A stretch of 64,000 bases of DNA from Catonia carolina (Eukaryota > Arthropoda > Insecta > Hemiptera > Achilidae): NCBI GenBank assembly GCA_035578175.1, contig JAQMRL010000004.1, positions 35,728,401-35,792,400 of the forward strand, in the 5' to 3' direction. This document shows positions 11,579 through 21,649 of this stretch, in pieces. The translations under genes and the position numbers were made by a program. Below the pieces are notes generated by a model. It was not told where the DNA came from, did not search any database, and was given only the letters and a program-made list of their open reading frames with translations. The stretch's first letter is position 1, and every line of letters starts with the position of its first letter.

Positions 11579-11900
11579 TTAACCCTTAAGCCGGCAATAA
11601 CATTTTTATAAACCGGCAGGTAATTTTTAGCAGGTGAGGCATTGGAGCTTAAAGAAGTCATTAGAAAGTCCTTTAAATAACCTTATCATATTAGACTAAG
11701 CTATTTGTATCAAATAACAAGTAAACTTGGACGAATAAAGTTTATATATATATATATATTACAAAATTTGTTATCTAACACTTCGGAATGCTGAAGCTGT
11801 TTGAAAATAATTCTTAGACAAAAATGTTTTTCTACAATTATTTCAGATGACACTACTATCAGTGGTAAAAGGTTTTAATTGTTCAAAAAATATTGAAATA
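11579..11900 (+). mobile_element. piggyBac-type non-autonomous element, left part
   Basis: TTAA followed by CCCTTAAGCCGGCAATAAC and then an ACCGGCA block, matching the left end of the complete element at 53562-54214. The sequence AGACAAAAATGTTTTTCTA...TTTCAGATGACA further in also matches that copy. The right end was not found here, so it is truncated or too diverged. Confidence 0.7.
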
Positions 11901-12490
11901 GTTGGGAAAAAATTATTTATTATTTTTTTAAATTTTGACAATTTGTTTTATGATTTAAAATTATTTACTTAATTTTTTTTTTAGCAAATTCAGTATTATT
12001 TTAATTACCTAAATATTACCCTTCAGCAAGATTAAATTTTCAGACAACTGTTTGTTGCAATAATTTTAGATTAACAAATTGATTAACAAATAGATTAACA
12101 AATTTAGAAAACAAATAGTCAAAATTAAAAAATTAATAGTTTTTTTAAATTGCCAATATTTATTTTGAACAAAAAAAATTTTTCGCTGATGGATTCGGCC
12201 CACCCATCGTTACATCTCCGGACCAGAACGTTACCATTACTCCAAACATAAAAATGGAAAGAGTTGAAAATTTAGAATACTTTAATGTAAAACAGTTACA
12301 CATTTCTGTATTTAAGCTAAAATATTGCTTAAAATGTATTAAAATTGACATTTTTTAAAAGGTCTTAACATTTTCTAATTATTCCTGACTGTAAAAAGTC
12401 TTCATTTATTCGTGGGAAAAAATTAATAATTACTAAATTATTCACTAACAGGTAGATTTTTCTCAAAGGTTTATTTGAACAAAAATTTGT
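11901..12490. other. AT-rich DNA, no gene seen
   Basis: A moderately GC-rich patch at 12180-12250 is open in more than one frame, but no domain was recognised. Confidence 0.45.
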
Positions 12491-12492
12491 AG

Positions 12493-12546
12493 TCAAAACA
12501 AACCGTCCAACGGAGACATCATGACTAGCTGGACGGTTTGTTTTGA
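12493..12546. repeat. Perfect 17-bp inverted repeat (hairpin)
   Basis: Arms TCAAAACAAACCGTCCA and TGGACGGTTTGTTTTGA are perfectly complementary around a 20-nt loop. Such perfection in otherwise AT-rich DNA is not expected by chance. It could be a cruciform, a short hairpin transcript or the remains of a foldback element. Confidence 0.85.
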
Positions 12547-13840
12547 GTATTGACTTGCTTTAATCCTGCCTTCGCCTTTATGGAGGTATGGCTGCTGATT
12601 GCACTGCTCGGTGAACAATGGATACTAATTATAGTGCCTTGCTGTGTGCCTGTGTAAGATTCAGCGCGACTGACTACCCTTGTGTTCGCTAAAAGTTTCG
12701 TTCGGTTTGCCACGGTTGAATTTAGTTATAAGCAATAGTACTGTTTGTCTTAAGTTTGTGTCTGTGAGAGACCTAGTGAGATTTGTCACCCTTTTGTTTG
12801 TATTAATAACAGTATTATAACGTAGTTGAACTTAAAAGTGGTGTTATTAGACGATAAGGTTACCGATAACTTCAATTAGTTTTAAAAGTCTTATTGTGTT
12901 ATAACAGTCAGACAAGCGTTATTTGTACATCAGTTTATTAAATATCTTTGAATGACGGTGTTATAAAGTAACAGCTAACAGGGTGTTTTAAGTAACCAGT
13001 TATCACGATAACTGCCTCAATCCAGTAGCCATATTATAAATCTAGTTATGTTAAATAAGATTCATCACAAGTAGAATAAAAACTAAAAATAAACGGTAAG
13101 TAAGTTAATTAAGTTTAGCTTGATTTAACATTTAAACCACGAAATTATCAATAGTAATGAAACTATTTAGTTAATAAATTAAGGAAAGATGTATTCTAAT
13201 CTTACAAAATGCAACTGCACGACTAAATTAATAATACATGGAGCGGTGTAAATAATCCTGGTAGCATAGGTAATTAAAAACCAGCATTATTAATTTTGTT
13301 AATTTCCTAATCGGATTGTAAAATTAGAGTACGTTTATTACGACGTTAATAATAAGAAGTAACAGATCAAATAAACGGTATGTAAGGTCATTTAAAGAGA
13401 CCACGCGTGGGGTCATTATCAAACACGTAATGGCTATAAATTTCTGTTTTACAGTCTAAGTACAGCTTAATAGGACCTCTCTTATCCTTACCTCTTACTT
13501 TTACCATGTCCTCTACAATTTAAATCAGCTATAATTCAAACAGAGCTAGTTATCGCTGTCACCTTTAGCGGTATCGTTTTATTCTATTACATTATACAAT
13601 CTTATCTTTGTTTTGTTCCGTTCAGAAAAACAGTCGGATCTAAAATTTACGTATAATGTCCCGTTTATTTGTACTGAATACAACAATTCTGTTCCGTAGA
13701 GTACTATAATTCATTGCACGAAGGAGTTTTCATCATGAAATTCACAATATCACGTGCGAAATTTCCGGTGTAAAATTTTCATTCTTCTGTAATATTTATT
13801 ACAATTTGCATGTCACATAATTTATTTTAATTTAATTATT
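12547..13840. other. Non-coding DNA, possible untranslated exon material
   Basis: 12550-12790 is less AT-rich than its surroundings. Good donor-like sequences occur downstream (GGTAAGTAAG at 13095). No long open frame or initiator-plus-TATA arrangement was found, so no gene is called. Confidence 0.3.
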
Positions 13841-13844
13841 TATT

Positions 13845-14790
13845 ACTTTTTCTTGCCTTATACGAAAATTTAAAGGTATATGTTTTTGTATCAAATTTTC
13901 TAAATTGAGTTTTCACCGGAAATACACTTATTACTTCTAAACCTCAAAAAGCGTTTGATCGGTTTCACAAAAAATAACATATTGAACAATAAGTCTGTGT
14001 ATGTGTCAATGTGTGAACAAATTCAACTAAAAAAATAACAGAAAATTTTACGAAGTTGAATGTTTTTTGTTTTACGTCTGACTGTTTTGCGATTTCTGCT
14101 AATGCAGACAGTGAGAAGGAAGATAGATGAAAATGGGTGATGAAAAAATACCAGACCTGACCGGTAATCGAACCCGGAACCCCGGCGTAGGAGCCAGTAG
14201 CGAAAGTTGAAATTGGGACTTGAGTTACGTACTGTTTGGAGGCTGACACAAAGATTTTATCAAAATCGGTCAACCAGTAGTAGTTTTTTTTAATTTTTGT
14301 GCGATTTTCTGAGAAACAGCTCTTACAATATTTAATAAAATCAGCTCATTCACTTTAATTTTATTCTCTGTATGATAGTATAAGTAGTATGTCTGCTGAA
14401 ATTTACGAAGAAATTTGTTGTGTTTACAAAACGAGCATGTTTCTAAAGAGCTTACTTTAGCTTCAGTTAGTGATTTTCTATATTTGCTCATTAAAATCGT
14501 TTTTGAAAAATGTAATTTTTTGTAACATGGTTAAATATATTTTATAAAACTGTGCCAAGAAATATTTCCTGTTGAATTTATAGAATTGTAAATTTAGTAA
14601 AGGTATAATAACAAAAGTTTTTCAAAATTAAAATCTCAATAACTAAACCGTTTGAACATTACTCATCTATCATACATCGTTTTGTGGCATTTAGTAATAC
14701 AATTATATATACTGTTTATCAAAATTAGTTGTGTTTACGTTGGCAAGACATAAAAACGAATAAGTGTTTCACTCCAATTTTTTGTGGTTA
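13845..14790 (+). repeat. Dispersed repeat family A, copy 3, interrupted by a SINE
   Basis: Starts near TACTTTTTCTTGCC, has GAGTTTTCACCGGAAATAC and resumes after an insertion with CAAAATCGGTCAACCAGTAG, AGTATGTCTGCTGAAAT and CTTAGTGATTTTCTATA-like modules, ending around the GTGTTTCACTCCAA-type text. The interruption (about 14036-14204) is a separate tRNA-derived SINE. Confidence 0.75.
14036..14204 (-). mobile_element. tRNA-derived SINE, family 3, nested in family A
   Basis: On the minus strand GGCTCCTACGCCGGGGTTCC runs into a strong B box, GGGTTCGATTACCGG, followed by CAGGTCTGGTATTTTTTCAT. It interrupts the family A alignment, so it inserted after that repeat. A related head occurs at 34715-34790 (GGGGTTCGATTCCTGG). 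Confidence 0.65.
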
Positions 14791-14799
14791 TAAACCTTT

Positions 14800-15460
14800 G
14801 TTTTTCTCAAAAATATTCTTTTTCAGTTGCATACAAAATTCTCTATTAATAATTTTCTCTTTAATAGATAGGGCCACACACTCATAAACACAGAGATAAT
14901 TTTCCTGTCTTCAGTTTTTAACTTACTGCTGCACTCTTTTCAATGTATACGCGTATAACATACTACCCTTCTAAAGTTAAACTTAATGAGCATGCACGAA
15001 AGAACTATTTTCAGGTTGATAAATAACTCTGATTGAACGCATTGTTAGTATGTCGGCTAATTATCAGGATTTTCATTATCTACGCAAAAGAATGGTGTGC
15101 TAATTTCAACACTCTACAAGCTTTTTCTATTGTGTGCCTTTATTATTGTGTTCCCTCTGTTCCATTCAGCATGATATTTATTTCCTAGAGTGCAGACCCT
15201 AGTTCGATATGATTATTTTACTACCAAATTATTCGAAGACATACATATTTCTTCGGTCATGACAAGTAAAAAGGAATTTCATCTACGTGTAAATGAACTT
15301 AAGAATAGATTGTAGATTTTGCTATAGACCTAATCTAAGTTTATCTTTAGTACTTATATAGTGATTAACTGAAGTAAATAAATCAATTAACCCACTAAAA
15401 CAATCACCAAAGGATGAAACAGTAAAGCAGTTTTTAATGACTAATATTTAAAATGCATTT
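14800..15460. other. AT-rich intergenic DNA, no gene seen
   Basis: No protein, RNA gene or shared repeat recognised. Confidence 0.5.
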
Positions 15461-15670
15461 GAATCGTTGCATGCAAAAAGGGCATCACTCAATTGTTTTT
15501 CATTTTTCGTTTTTTACGGAAATTGTATCTTCACATGATGTGTTTACATCGATTTATGCAAAAATGGCATCTATCCATTGCTTGTATGTATGAAATATCA
15601 ACAGTGACCACTTTACGATTCATGCAAAAGCGGCATCAGTCCAGGAGTGAAGCCTTTTTTGCATGAATCG
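15461..15670. repeat. Cluster of four copies of a ~20-bp motif, left of the DUF7869 relic
   Basis: The motif, best written GCAAAAAGGGCATCAGTCC with ATTCAT in front, occurs at about 15466-15490, 15551-15578 and 15615-15643 in direct orientation and, in shortened form, at 15651-15670 in reverse. The last two face each other and make a hairpin with CGATTCATGCAAAA arms. Two more copies lie at 16758-16779 and 16954-16973 (reverse), beyond the gene relic. Confidence 0.8.
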
Positions 15671-15959
15671 TGTTTTGTTAGTCAACCTGTTGCAACAGCG
15701 GTCAGCTGTGTTTTTTGTAGTTCAGTTCTCTCTAACCTGTTGTTTGGTGTTTCTTTGGTTTATCCTTTATTATTTTAAAGTATGGTAAATCAATTCTTTT
15801 AAAGTAGGTACCTCTATATTATTGTAAAATGAACGAAACAAAGACACTTTTTGTGTCGAAACAGCAGAAAAGTAACACATCTCAAAGAAAATAAAATGTA
15901 ATGAAGATGGTGAAAGTTAAAGGCAAAATGCATTGCAGTTATTCAGGAAACTAAATACC

Positions 15960-16609
15960 AAATAAAAATCGTAGCTTGTCCAGAGTGTTGTTGGCATTTA
16001 CTACATTGGTCGTTTTGACAAAATCTGTCAATACATCCCTATTTGTGGTCACTCCAACTTGCCGTGTGACCGCGATTTTGGGATAATTAAAAAAAAGTTG
16101 AGAAAATGTGAGAGGGTGTAATCAGTTCATGATGTAACAGAAATAATTAGTAGTAGCAGTAAAAACAATTTTATTGTAAAAGAAATCACTGGACAGGATA
16201 TTTTAATTTTAAGCTTGGTGGCCAAAACTATACAAAAAGACTACCGTTATAAGTGAAACCAAACAAAAACCGTTCCACGTTGTGAAAAAGTGTCATTTAA
16301 CATTGTAACTTTTCAAGTATTTCATTACACTCGTAAGAACAAAAGTAAAGGGGGCAAAGTAACAGAAAAAAATATTGTTGGTTCATTTCACACATTCAAT
16401 CTATCAATACCTGGACAAAGAGATATTACTTCTCGAGGTTGTGCATACACATCTGGAAAACTTCCTACAAAAACTTAAAAACATAAAGATCTTAAAAATT
16501 GCCAAATACATCTCTGCAGAACATAAAGTTTTTTATGATGAATTGTTTTCCTGGGAAGCACAGCGAGAAAATGAAGCCGTAGCAGATTCAAATTCTGATG
16601 TTGAAACCT
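15960..16609 (+). pseudogene. DUF7869-type (transposon-like) protein, decayed C-terminal part
   Basis: The translation, allowing frameshifts, reads GHSNLPCDRDFGIIKKKLRK, then VYSVHDVTEII, WWPKLYKK, a beta-rich stretch with FQVFHYTRKN, GSFHTFNLSIPG, AYTSGKLP and finally FYDELFSWEAQRENE with a stop at 16607-16609. This order matches what I know of arthropod DUF7869 proteins: the HSxLPCDRDFG block, the WWPxxYKK block, an HTF block and a terminal FYxxxFxW block. The frame changes near 16015, 16285 and 16475, so it is not translatable as it stands. The N-terminal half and catalytic acidic residues were not found. DUF7869 genes are multicopy and transposon-associated in insects (family knowledge). 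The identification is from memory of the family and should be confirmed by profile search. Confidence 0.65.
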
Positions 16610-16753
16610 AATTCTCATTTAAAAATTATTATTAATTACAAGTTTTGAAGTATACGTATTTATTTAAATAAATTATCATTAAATTTTTTTTATTTCAATG
16701 AAAAAAGGTGTATTATCTTATTATTCCCACTTTCAACCTTCAAAATCTCTAGT

Positions 16754-16973
16754 TTCCATGCAAAAAGGGCATCAGTCCAATTTTTTCAAAATAATTTATC
16801 TCACTCAAATAAATATTGTGTAGTCTATCATTTGTTGTCATATCATTTTTCTCGAACAAATTTTCTGTCAAAAAAGTTGTTACATGATAGTCTAAAATGC
16901 TCTGATTCTTAGATAATCAGTTTTTTGTCGTTCCCTAAAAATTCACTGTATGTGACTCATGCCCTTTTTGCAT
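16754..16973. repeat. Two opposed copies of the GCAAAAAGGGCATCAGTCC motif, right of the relic
   Basis: 16758-16779 is the best copy (direct). 16954-16973 is a reverse copy reading GCCCTTTTTGCAT. Together with the left cluster they bracket the pseudogene at distances of 300 bp or less on both sides. Confidence 0.8.
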
Positions 16974-16999
16974 AAAGCGATTCATCTACAAAAATAATA

Positions 17000-18980
17000 A
17001 TTAATAACAGTGTTTTCTCTACTTTCTCACATCTAAAAGGCAACGGCCTATTGTGTCATAAATCTTTGGAATTTGGCCTTCCAACGTTGCATAGGCTGTT
17101 CAAACCTTGTATATTTCAACCAGATGGAGTATTATTGTTACATCCGCACGTCGTACGTGCTGATACCATGTTTCTCTACATTCTGTAATTCTATAATATG
17201 GAGACTGAAACTTCAGGTAAACCTATAATCCATATCCCTTCTTCTATCCAATCTGGTGCAGCACTCTGTTACCTTTAGTGTTTCTTTATTATAATCTTCC
17301 TTATCTTAGAAAAGAGTATGTAAATTAAGAAAAGTAAACAGAATTACCAAATTGGTGCAGTATTTTTTCGTAATTCAATGTGTAATTTCTTAAGAACTGT
17401 TAAAGATATTATAGAACAAAGTTTATTATTAAAGCTTACTTTATAGCTAAAAGCTATTGCTTAAAAACATCGGTGTTGAGTTTTCGTTTTTGAAAAATAA
17501 TAATTATTAGAAACTCAAAATGTAACGCTATTTATATAAACAAATTATTATATCATTCGTTTGTTTTTATTTAATGCAAAAAAAAATACAATCTTTTCGG
17601 GTTCTTAACATTTGAGTTCATTTTATAATCATTTTTGAAAGATAACTAAGTAGATATTAAGAAAGCATTTTTATGACGAAGACAATACCCGATGGTATTG
17701 CTTCCAAATGAATAACAAAATTATTTAGTATTTTTCGAGACATTAAATCTAGTTATAAGGTAAATAACGGTAAAAGAAAAATTTAACAAATACAACACAA
17801 TGACAATATAATGCGCAGAAAAACATGATGATGATAGAAAATGAACTTAAATTAATATTAACCCTTGCTAATCTGGAAGCCAGAAATCAGGCATGCGTCA
17901 TCACCTTTCTTTAAACTCAATTTTCTCTGCAACTATTCAATATTTTGTAAAGAATTTTGTTTTATTGGATAGAAAATTTTCTCATCTTTTATTTGATGTA
18001 TCTTGCATATTTTATGTGTACATTGAAAATTCACGACGTGGTGTTACGCGAAAAAAGAAGATTTTTTGACGAGCCAGTACTAAGATTTGAGCGTTTTCGT
18101 CAATAAAATTTCAACAAAAAAAGGTATTTGCTTGAAAATGACATCATCTGTTAGCATTAAATGTTACGGTCAAAATCAATAATTTAGAAGTGCCGGCGAC
18201 AAATTTTATGAATAAAACCGAACAAAGAAGGTTAACACTAACCATCTCGCCTATTCCTCGGTTAATCCTTACAATAATTATAAGGTTTAAGGGATTTTGA
18301 AACTAATTATTATTAGCATCAAAATAAACGATAACATATTTTGATTTATGTAATCATTTTTAGAAAAGGATGATACGCATACACAAAACAACGTGCAGAA
18401 AAGAGATAGAAGTTTTCATAGAAGAGGAGTAAATAAATATTGAAAAGAGACATTATTTTGAGGCGCTTTTTTCATCCACCACGTTACTTTGTTGAACAAA
18501 ATGTGTGATATCTTTTGAACACGTCAATCAATTTGCAATCTAAACGCTGTTGTTTTGACAATGAATTGCTTTATTTATGTATATAGCTAAACATATTTTT
18601 TTGTATTTTTTAGTGACTTAGTAACAATTTTTCGTACGTAAATTTATATTTCTAAAGAAAATATTGTTTTTTTAATTTTCAATTTTTATTCTGGTCGTAA
18701 ATTAAAATTAAAAAAATTGGTTCACACGTAGTTCTAATAACAAATCCTTTGCAAATATATGGTAATTTTTTGAAATGTTTAAGAATGAAACTGAATGAAA
18801 TAAAAGAGTTTTCATTATGCGTAAATAGACAGTCCGTGTTATCGTTAAAATCACACTTCTCGTCGGGTTAAAGGTCATTCGGTAAACACAAACAGAAGGT
18901 GTTCAAAAAGACTTGTGGATAATACCGGTATAGAGAGAGTATCTCACTTTCATTAATTAGCGTGTAATGTGGGATTTCAC
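17000..18980. other. Intergenic DNA, no gene seen
   Basis: About 2 kb without a recognisable protein or a repeat shared with the rest of the window. A slightly GC-richer patch at 17040-17280 has no interpretable open frame. Confidence 0.5.
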
Positions 18981-18984
18981 TCTG

Positions 18985-19475
18985 ATTTAGATATAGAGCA
19001 GAAATTGAGCCATTTCCAGAGAATATTAGGGACTATAAGCAGAACTTTGGGGAATGAAGCGAGATAGGTCACTAAACTTAAGTTCTATAAAGTTATAGTA
19101 GCTCAAATTATTCTGTTCAGAAGTGAGGCATGGACAACCACAAAAACCAAAGACCGGAGAATCCAGACGGCAGAGATGAGATTCCTGCGAAGGACTAAGG
19201 GGTGTACACGCTTGGACAGAATAAGGAGTGAGGAAATAAGGTCAGAATTGGGTAGGCTTATATATTTACATCTTGAACGAAAAGATAAAGGATTATCGCC
19301 AAAGTTGGAGACAGCACATGACAAGGATGTCAGATCACAGGATATCTATACAGGTGCATTGGTATGCTCCAAAAGGTAAAACTGATGTCGGCCCTAGGAG
19401 ATGATGGAGATAGATGTAGTATGAGTTTGGAACAGGTGCTGCCTAATCCTTGATTGGAAGAAGAAGATGATGAAC
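18985..19475 (+). pseudogene. LINE reverse transcriptase C-terminal fragment (GCTRLDRIR family)
   Basis: The translation contains HFQRILGTISRTL at the start, then KFYKVIVAQI, TAEMRFLRRTKGCTRLDRIR and SEEIRSELG, ending near EQVLPNP. This is the connection and C-terminal region that follows the RT palm in an insect LINE family related to 41690-42300 and 47860-48305 in this window. There is a stop in the first half, and the start of RT is missing. The element ends ~230 bp before the twin-primed LINE. Confidence 0.8.
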
Positions 19476-19719
19476 AAAAGGTCTAGACATTTAATTATTT
19501 TTAATCTTGTTGAGACTTCGCTATTATCAAGTAAATAGATAAATTCAAAAAAAAACTGTGACGAATAAAATGAGTTGAAACGAAATTTTCAATAAAATTT
19601 CCTTAAACGGTTTTTTCTATAATTTGAAGGTTTCCCAATACAAATCACTAATAAGTACATGTATATACATGTTAGTGATATTAAAATCATTCTTCTTTAA
19701 ATTTAAACAAGTTACGTTT

Positions 19720-20511
19720 TTCAATTTATATAACAGACCTGGATGCCAAACTTTGTCAAAGGCTGCTTGAACATCTAGGAAGACAGCGGTGGTAAATTTC
19801 TTCTCCTCCAGCGCAACAGCTAGCTGGTCCGTCAATCGATGTAACTGATGAATCGTTGAGTGCCTGCTTCTGAAACCAAACTGATGGTGTGGTATTATGT
19901 TATTTTTGTTGCAAATCGGCAATAAGCGGGCTAGTAATAATTTTTCGAATAATTTGGATAAAGTTGGGAGTAAGCTTATTGGCCGATACGAAGATGGAGT
20001 ACTTGGTGGTTTATTTGGCTTCAGAAATAGGACGACGTGAGACAGTTTCCACTGAATCGGGAAGTGCGTCGTTCTGAGGATGGAATTGAATATTTGAGTT
20101 ATAAGGGTATATCCACATAATGGTAAGTTCTGAAGAATCTCCGCCGTTATTAAATCGTACCCCGGACTCTTTCTTGATGGTAGTTGTTGGACAGCCGCCT
20201 GCACTTCCCTTCTTGTGAAGTTTTCCGGAGGCAATGACAAATTCAATGGTGAAGACAAGAAATTTTCTACATCTGAGGTGAAACCAGGTAAAGAATTGTC
20301 ATTGGGCTGAAATACGCGCGCTAGATGATCGGAAAACATGTCGGCCTTCTCTTTGTCTGATTTAGCCCATGATCCATCGGGGTGTTTAAGTGGGTGCGAC
20401 TGCATTTGGTAACGCAAAAGACGCTGCGTTGCAGTCCAGAGGCTTCCATCTCTTTCTGTCAGGTTGGCGACATTTTCATTGAACCTTTCCGTCTTGATGT
20501 TCCATATAGCT
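19720..20511 (-). pseudogene. LINE reverse transcriptase, N-terminal half (inverted segment)
   Basis: Minus-strand open frame encoding the linker between endonuclease and RT (ERFNENVANLTERDGSLW), the block AAVQQLPSRKSPGYDLITAE, RT motif KPNKPPSTPSSYRPISLLP, then HQFGFRSRHSTIHQLHRL and motif A, VFLDVQAAFDKVWH, which carries the first catalytic Asp. The endonuclease domain is absent (5' truncation). The minus-strand frame can be read on both sides past the element edges (residues upstream of ~20511 are antisense of the other half, and those after LYKLK are flanking DNA), so a naive gene model here would be chimeric. Confidence 0.9.
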
Positions 20512-20574
20512 GAAAAATATATGGAACATATATATATATATGAACATATAATATTTATATGTTCCATATAAATT

Positions 20575-21466
20575 GAAAAGATTCCTCCCGGATACGTATT
20601 ATCACGTACTGAAAAGCTTCCTAAAAGATCGTTTCTTTGTAGTGAGGCAAGGATCATCAGTTTCTGACTACCAAAATATAGGTGCAGGAGTTCCACAAGG
20701 TTCTATACTCTCACCACTACTGTATACAATTTACACTGCGGACTTACCATCTGATCCAAGAATAACGGTAGCAACATACGCTGACGATACTGCTATCTTG
20801 ACTTCATCCCACGATTTAACGCAGGCCAGTACCAACTTACAACACTTTCTCAACACAATTGAACTTTGGCTGAAAAAGTGGAGATTAAAAATAAACACTA
20901 ATAAGTCAGTACATATAAGTTTCTCATTATGTAAAGGAGAAAGTCCTACGGTATTCCTCAACAACGAACCCATTCCACAAAAGAACACAGTAAAATACCT
21001 AGGCATCACGATGGACAGACGACTAACCTGGCAAACACACATCCACAATACACGACTGGCTTTGGATAAAAGAGTAAAACAATTATACCGCCTCATAGGA
21101 CGCCATTCCCGATTACCGTTACGTTCAAAATTACTCATTTATAAATCATTCATTCGGCCAATTTGGACTTATGGAATTGAAATCTACGGAACAGCAAAGC
21201 CAAGTAATATCAGAAAACTACAGTCATTTCAATCAAAATTATTACGACTCATCACCAATGCTCCATTCTACATTAACAACAGAATACTACATGACGACCT
21301 CAAAATAACACACATAAAAGATATGGCGTACAACTGCTACAGAAGATTCTTCGGAAAACTTCAAAACCATCAAAATCCATACATCAAAAACTTATCATCT
21401 CGTACTCTTCCTGGAAATCCTCGCCGGCGACTTCGCCGTTCATGGAATAGAGACCTGCTCTTATAA
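20575..21466 (+). pseudogene. LINE reverse transcriptase, C-terminal half (forward segment)
   Basis: Plus-strand open frame with no stops, ending at the stop codon at 21464-21466. It carries RT motif B (GVPQGSILSPLLYTIYTADL), motif C with the catalytic pair (ATYADDTAIL), the thumb-like WLKKWRLKINTNKS, then VKYLGITMDRRLTWQTHI, IRPIWTYGIEIYG and the C-terminal FQSKLLRLITNAPFYINN block. Length and motif order fit the Jockey clade. The first ATG lies upstream at 20573 by chance. The natural N-terminus is in the inverted half. A 3' UTR of ~130 bp precedes the poly(A). Confidence 0.92.
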
Positions 21467-21596
21467 GACAATGACTCGTGGCACCTACAAAGATTAGCCA
21501 CTGGGTCTAATCTTTGTTATTGTAAATTTTCCTATGTTAAAACCAGCTCATTTGCTTATTGTAAAATTTTACAGTTGCAAATAAATAATTAAAGAG

Positions 21597-21637
<41 letters not shown>

Positions 21638-21649
21638 ACGTTTAAGAGC

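Larger units (their letters stand above)
19709..21643. mobile_element. Jockey-like LINE insertion with 5' inversion (twin priming)
   Basis: A single 5'-truncated LINE insertion in two opposite halves. The left half (19718 to about 20511) is inverted. The right half (20566-21634) is in normal orientation and ends in a 38-nt poly(A) tract at 21597-21634. The direct repeat AAGTTACGTTT at 19709-19719 and 21633-21643 is a target-site duplication. The two halves meet in the protein: the inverted part ends at LLYKLK and the forward part starts at YKLKRFLPDT. The 14 bp ATATAAATTGAAAA is present in both (19718-19731 reversed and 20566-20579). This is the expected product of twin priming during target-primed reverse transcription. 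Both halves are open reading frames with no stops, so the insertion is young. Confidence 0.93.

Noticed and set aside
15461..16973. CRISPR-like array from the repeated 20-bp motif
   Set aside because: Copies are irregularly spaced, in both orientations and in a eukaryotic context.
19617..20696. A 359-residue minus-strand open frame that looks like one intact protein
   Set aside because: Only residues between roughly 20511 and 19720 are reverse transcriptase. The N-terminal end is antisense of the other LINE half and the C-terminal end is flanking DNA, so the frame is chimeric.
20731..21138. 135-residue minus-strand frame inside the LINE
   Set aside because: Antisense shadow of the intact reverse transcriptase frame on the plus strand.
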